Assembly: GCA_947505055.1 (NCBI GenBank)
Contig: CANNLO010000190.1
Coordinates: 1-8,717 of the forward strand
DNA length: 8,717 bases
Origin: Methylococcaceae bacterium
GTDB lineage: Bacteria > Pseudomonadota > Gammaproteobacteria > Methylococcales > Methylomonadaceae
Direction: 5' to 3'
A program made the position numbers and the translations under genes. Shown piece after piece: positions 5,950-8,717 of this stretch. Below the pieces are notes generated by a model. It had not been told where the DNA came from, searched no databases, and saw only the letters and a list, made by a program, of their open reading frames with translations. Position 1 is the stretch's first letter. The number at the start of each line of letters is the position of its first letter.

Positions 5950-6501
5950 ATGATCGCCGTTAACGCCGCCACCAAAGCCGAAGTGGAGATGATCCATGCC
6001 GTGCTCAACAAAAAGTATGGAGCCATTTATGCCGACATTTGGAAAGTGGGTGTCAACTTGAGTTTACGCATTGGCGATTTGCTCAGTCTCAAGTACGCCG
6101 ATTTAAATCTGGAAGAACGCTCACTGAAAGTCACCGAGGCCAAAACCGGCAAACAAAAGACGATTAGACTGAACGCGTCGGCCATTGCCGTTATCGTCAG
6201 GCGCAAACAAGACCATGCCGGGGATACCTGGTTGTTTCAGGTCAACAGTAATCGGGCCAAAAATAAGGCCATTAGTCGGGCATCAGTGAGTCGGGTATTT
6301 AAAGAGGCGGGAGATATTTTGGGCTTAACCATTAACACCCACTCAATGCGTAAGAGTCGGGGCATGGCCATGTATTCGGATGGTGTACCTATTGAGAAAA
6401 TTGCCAAGGTGCTTAATCACTCCAGTACGGCGTCCACGCTCCGCTATTTGGGGATCACTCAAGAACAGGTGCTGCAAACCTTTGATGACTACGAATTATA
6501 A
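5950..6501 (+). CDS. Minimal tyrosine recombinase / phage-type integrase (catalytic domain only)
   Basis: This 183-aa protein belongs to the tyrosine recombinase family, which cuts and rejoins DNA through a 3'-phosphotyrosine. All catalytic positions are present: Arg40 (SLRIGDLLSL), Lys65 (EAKTGKQ), His131-x2-Arg134 (THSMRKS), His157 (LNHSS) and nucleophile Tyr166 (LRYLG). The usual N-terminal core-binding/SAM-like domain of ~300-400 aa integrases is absent, so it resembles short FimB-like enzymes. I chose ATG 5950, which has AAGGA 8 nt upstream; the frame is open back to TTG 5872, but those 26 codons encode a hydrophobic, T-rich stretch unlike the family. The gene is convergent with hsdS (72 bp between stops) and preceded by a repeat-rich spacer. 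Possible roles are excision/integration of the surrounding island or inversion of DNA near hsdS; nothing here decides which. Confidence 0.92.
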   Translation: MIAVNAATKAEVEMIHAVLNKKYGAIYADIWKVGVNLSLRIGDLLSLKYADLNLEERSLKVTEAKTGKQKTIRLNASAIAVIVRRKQDHAGDTWLFQVNSNRAKNKAISRASVSRVFKEAGDILGLTINTHSMRKSRGMAMYSDGVPIEKIAKVLNHSSTASTLRYLGITQEQVLQTFDDYEL

Positions 6502-6573
6502 TTCCATTTAGATTTCCCTTAAGGATCGTCAAATTAAAAGTAGATTATTAAGCAAATATTTGATCGGGTTGAT

Positions 6574-7869
6574 TTACGCAGTAAACGCTTCTTTCAAAAC
6601 AGCTTGCATCAGTTGCTCTGCATGGCTCTTACGCTCGGTCACTTGGTGTTCCAAGGTAGTGACGTGCGTTAGTAAACGGTCAACACACTCAACGATGGCG
6701 TTCTGTTCGGCAAGTGGTGGAAGTGGAAAAAGAAAACCTTTTAATTTAGTGGCATTTATATTTGATTGACCTAGGGCATCGGTTTTTACTTTATTACACC
6801 ATTCGCGATGAAAACAAGAGTTCATTAAATAGTTTGTAAAAAATGGGCTAATAGTTCCAAGCATTCTAAATCTGACAAGATAGCCAGCATAAATTGTTTG
6901 TTTATCAGAATCAAATAACGCAGTTTTCCCAACAAGCTCTTTACTGTTAGTTCTATTAAAAAGAAGGTCAAATTTGACAAGACTATATTTAGTGATTTCA
7001 TTGTAATTGTCAGCATACACAAGAGAATTCCAGTCAATGAAACTATTTTGTATATTTCCCATACGTAATACTGGAACTTTTCCTTTTTTTAATGATTTTG
7101 AACTAGTTCCATAATCAAATTTTGTCGCTATTTCTACTAGCTTCACCCACACCCAACCATCAGGTAAAACAAAAGGCACATCATTTAGGTTAATCGGAGT
7201 TAGTAGTTTTTCTTTTTTGATTATGCCTTCAAAAACCAATTTCTCTTTTTCAGCTTTGACCGTTGCCAGTAATGCCGTCGCATCAGTATTAGGATCACCC
7301 AAACAAACAGGATTAGCAACACGCCAATCAGCCGTTAATTTACCTTCAATGGCTTCTTGCAGTATGGATTGTCTGAGCTTGGTTAGGTAGTTTTTTTGGA
7401 CTGAAAAACTTTTTGTAAGGGCATTTTTTATTGTTGAGATGCTGTCTATTTTTTCTCTGAATAGTAATTGATGGTCATAATCAAAATAAGGTATTTTGTA
7501 GTTTCCAAAATTACTTTGGTTTATAGCTAATTTTGATGTACCTGTTGCCGTTTTCTTAACTATATCTTCACGAATGAAATTGAAAATTCTAAAATAAAAA
7601 GCCAAGTCTAGTTTTATATTGGTTTTTGGTGTGAGAATAAAACACAGATCACTTGCTGTAAACTTTCCATTAACGTAGTGAGTTCTACCTAATGAACCGG
7701 ACGCGGCCATAGCAAAAATAAGAGCTTCCGTTTCATGGGTATACGCATCATGTGTTTTCCATTCTTCGGCAGCAGTAATAAAGGTAAAATCACCAGAAGT
7801 ACATTTTGAGCTTTGTAATGTTCCTTTTTCAAAGTTAAAAAGCTTGGTAATTGGCAGCCATTCGCTCAC
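6574..7869 (-). CDS. hsdS: Type I restriction-modification specificity subunit HsdS
   Basis: This 431-aa protein has the normal HsdS length (about 400-450 aa), with two target-recognition domains that read the two halves of a split DNA site. TRD1 covers about 1-135; conserved helical spacer 1 lies at about 140-183 (YLTKLRQSILQEAIEGKLTADW). TRD2 covers about 235-385, opening with LPDGWVWVKL; spacer 2 (388-428) follows the hallmark FPLPPLAEQNAIV (380-392) and ends in a helix. It would assemble with HsdM as the methylase and with HsdR for restriction. The start is GTG at 7869-7867, overlapping the TGA of the PIN gene (GTGA, 4-nt overlap), with AGAGG at 7881-7877 and a 7-nt spacer. It is the last gene of the visible operon, convergent with the tyrosine recombinase. 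No clear terminator follows. The recognition sequence cannot be predicted from this reading. Confidence 0.95.
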   Translation of the reverse strand: MSEWLPITKLFNFEKGTLQSSKCTSGDFTFITAAEEWKTHDAYTHETEALIFAMAASGSLGRTHYVNGKFTASDLCFILTPKTNIKLDLAFYFRIFNFIREDIVKKTATGTSKLAINQSNFGNYKIPYFDYDHQLLFREKIDSISTIKNALTKSFSVQKNYLTKLRQSILQEAIEGKLTADWRVANPVCLGDPNTDATALLATVKAEKEKLVFEGIIKKEKLLTPINLNDVPFVLPDGWVWVKLVEIATKFDYGTSSKSLKKGKVPVLRMGNIQNSFIDWNSLVYADNYNEITKYSLVKFDLLFNRTNSKELVGKTALFDSDKQTIYAGYLVRFRMLGTISPFFTNYLMNSCFHREWCNKVKTDALGQSNINATKLKGFLFPLPPLAEQNAIVECVDRLLTHVTTLEHQVTERKSHAEQLMQAVLKEAFTA

Positions 7870-8288
7870 AGCACCGCCTCTAACAAGTTAATGAAGGGGT
7901 GATGATTCTTCCAGCGGTAGGTGTGAAAGTCGCGTCTATCGGTAGATATAATCCGACCATGACCCAATTCTTCTGCCAATAGCACTAACGACGCATCAGC
8001 CAAATCCATCGGTAAGTCGGCATATTTGATCATGAGTTGTGTCATGGTAGGCAAATGCACTTCGCTAATTGCAAATAAACTAAACAAACCAGAGCGTTGC
8101 TCGTTTAAAAATGCGGCGGCTTTGAGTGGATTACAACGACGTTGCAGCAAATAACAAACTTCGGTCACAACGGGCAATGTTGTTATTAAAGGCTCGTTAA
8201 TCGTTGGTGCGAAGTCTCGTATTTGTTGGTGATGCTTATCTCGTGGGTTAAATAACGCCACCCAAAAACCGGTATCGGCAATAATCAT
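7866..8288 (-). CDS. PIN-domain toxin (VapC-like ribonuclease)
   Basis: This 140-aa protein is a full-length PIN domain, the fold of VapC-type toxins that cleave RNA with Mg2+ held by acidic residues. The expected acids are visible: Asp5 (IIADTGFW), Glu43 (VVTEVCYLL), Asp98 (DLADASLVLL, with Asp95 nearby) and Asp117 (ISTDRRDF). The activity therefore looks intact. Start ATG 8288-8286 overlaps the TGA of the preceding antitoxin gene (ATGA), and its own TGA overlaps the GTG of hsdS. It is therefore embedded between hsdM and hsdS and probably translated by coupling with them. I infer that it stabilises the restriction-modification operon against loss, or acts if the operon is disturbed. The exact RNA target is unknown. 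Confidence 0.9.
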   Translation of the reverse strand: MIIADTGFWVALFNPRDKHHQQIRDFAPTINEPLITTLPVVTEVCYLLQRRCNPLKAAAFLNEQRSGLFSLFAISEVHLPTMTQLMIKYADLPMDLADASLVLLAEELGHGRIISTDRRDFHTYRWKNHHPFINLLEAVL

Positions 8289-8545
8289 TCACTGCCCCAC
8301 AAATGTTCTTTGTAATTCTCTGATAAATTTTCGTCGCTATTTTCCATGCAACCCAAAAGTCCAGCGTTGTCTAAAAGTGCCAAAACACGCTCACCTTCAG
8401 TTTGGATAGTTGTTTCGTTAGTCGGCTTCAACTGTTTTTTAATGTATTTTGTTTGCTGTGATAAAACAAAATCAAGGACTTTTTGTTGCTCTTGTTCGGG
8501 GAGCATTAAAAATTGAGTATTTCTTTCTTGTGCTGATAAATTCAT
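8285..8545 (-). CDS. Antitoxin partner of the PIN toxin
   Basis: This is an 86-aa acidic protein directly before and overlapping the PIN gene by 4 nt, the classic antitoxin position. Residues 9-30 form a probable helix (LPEQEQQKVLDFVLSQQ), similar in style to small DUF2281/VapB-like antitoxins. The acidic C-terminus (ENLSENYKEHLWG) resembles the toxin-wrapping tails of such proteins. No clear DNA-binding domain (ribbon-helix-helix or AbrB) is seen, so autoregulation is uncertain. ATG 8545-8543 has AGGAG and AGGA upstream inside the end of hsdM, and overlaps the hsdM TGA. Assignment rests mainly on position, size and partner; the family name is from memory of similar proteins. Confidence 0.8.
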   Translation of the reverse strand: MNLSAQERNTQFLMLPEQEQQKVLDFVLSQQTKYIKKQLKPTNETTIQTEGERVLALLDNAGLLGCMENSDENLSENYKEHLWGSE

Positions 8546-8717
8546 TGTCCTAACTCCTGTTTTAATTGGTTTAACAGAATGTCGCTTTGCGCAAACGATT
8601 CATGCAACAACGTCAACAATTCTACGCTGGAATAGCTGTGTTCAGCTTCAGGCGTATGGGGATTTTTAATGTCTAAATTGTAATTATTGGCTTCCAGTAT
8701 TGCTATCGGTACTTTCC
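8542..8717 (-). CDS. hsdM: Type I restriction-modification methylase HsdM, C-terminal end only
   Basis: The frame enters from the right edge and ends at TGA 8544-8542, giving the last 57 residues. The phrase ANNYNLDIKNPH is characteristic of the HsdM (N6-adenine methylase) C-terminus, and the rest is helical (SSVELLTLLHESFAQSDILL), as expected for the region that contacts HsdS. The catalytic NPPF motif and SAM-binding site lie outside the window. The stop overlaps the ATG of the antitoxin gene (ATGA). The identity is also supported by hsdS two genes downstream in the same operon. Confidence 0.85.
   Translation of the reverse strand, partial: KVPIAILEANNYNLDIKNPHTPEAEHSYSSVELLTLLHESFAQSDILLNQLKQELGQ

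Overview
The window looks like a bacterial accessory (defence-island-like) region, AT-rich overall. The gene families (type I restriction-modification, PIN toxin-antitoxin, solo tyrosine recombinase, Hsp70) and the Shine-Dalgarno style fit a proteobacterium, probably a gammaproteobacterium. That is an impression only, because there is no rRNA, tRNA or housekeeping gene to confirm it.

Layout, left to right. (1) 1-470: debris. The 3' tail of an unrecognised, possibly transposase, gene (3-122) is followed by an orphan 3' gene fragment (147-377) and the start of a frame-disrupted gene (380-470). (2) 564-4728, plus strand: a tight three-gene operon with gaps of 3 bp and 1 bp. It encodes a protein with one N-terminal C2H2 zinc finger (366 aa), a protein with a disordered N-terminus and a coiled-coil C-terminus (429 aa), and a divergent Hsp70/DnaK-like ATPase (589 aa). 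The ATPase keeps its nucleotide-binding motifs but ends in a Cys-rich tail instead of a recognisable helical lid. I cannot match this trio to any named system, and it is the main candidate for an undescribed one. (3) 4986-5315, minus strand: a small hypothetical gene convergent with the Hsp70 operon. (4) 5316-5949: a gene-free stretch with a MITE-like pair of 20-bp inverted repeats about 140 bp apart, repeated GTGTC/CTTAG motifs and an imperfect palindrome. (5) 5950-6501, plus strand: a 183-aa catalytic-domain-only tyrosine recombinase. (6) 6574-8717, minus strand: a type I restriction-modification operon, hsdM (3' end only) - antitoxin - PIN toxin - hsdS. Every junction is a 4-base start/stop overlap, so all four genes are probably translationally coupled.

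How the genes may work together. HsdM and HsdS would form the modification enzyme; hsdR is not in view. The embedded toxin-antitoxin pair would penalise loss or imbalance of the operon. The recombinase lies tail to tail with hsdS and could move the cassette or rearrange specificity genes. For the Hsp70 operon I infer an ATP-driven clamp or remodeller (Hsp70), a coiled-coil partner that may act as its exchange factor or scaffold, and a zinc-finger protein that may provide target or nucleic-acid recognition. A nine-cytosine run inside the coiled-coil gene could switch the system on and off by slippage. These functional links are inferences from context, not shown by the sequence.
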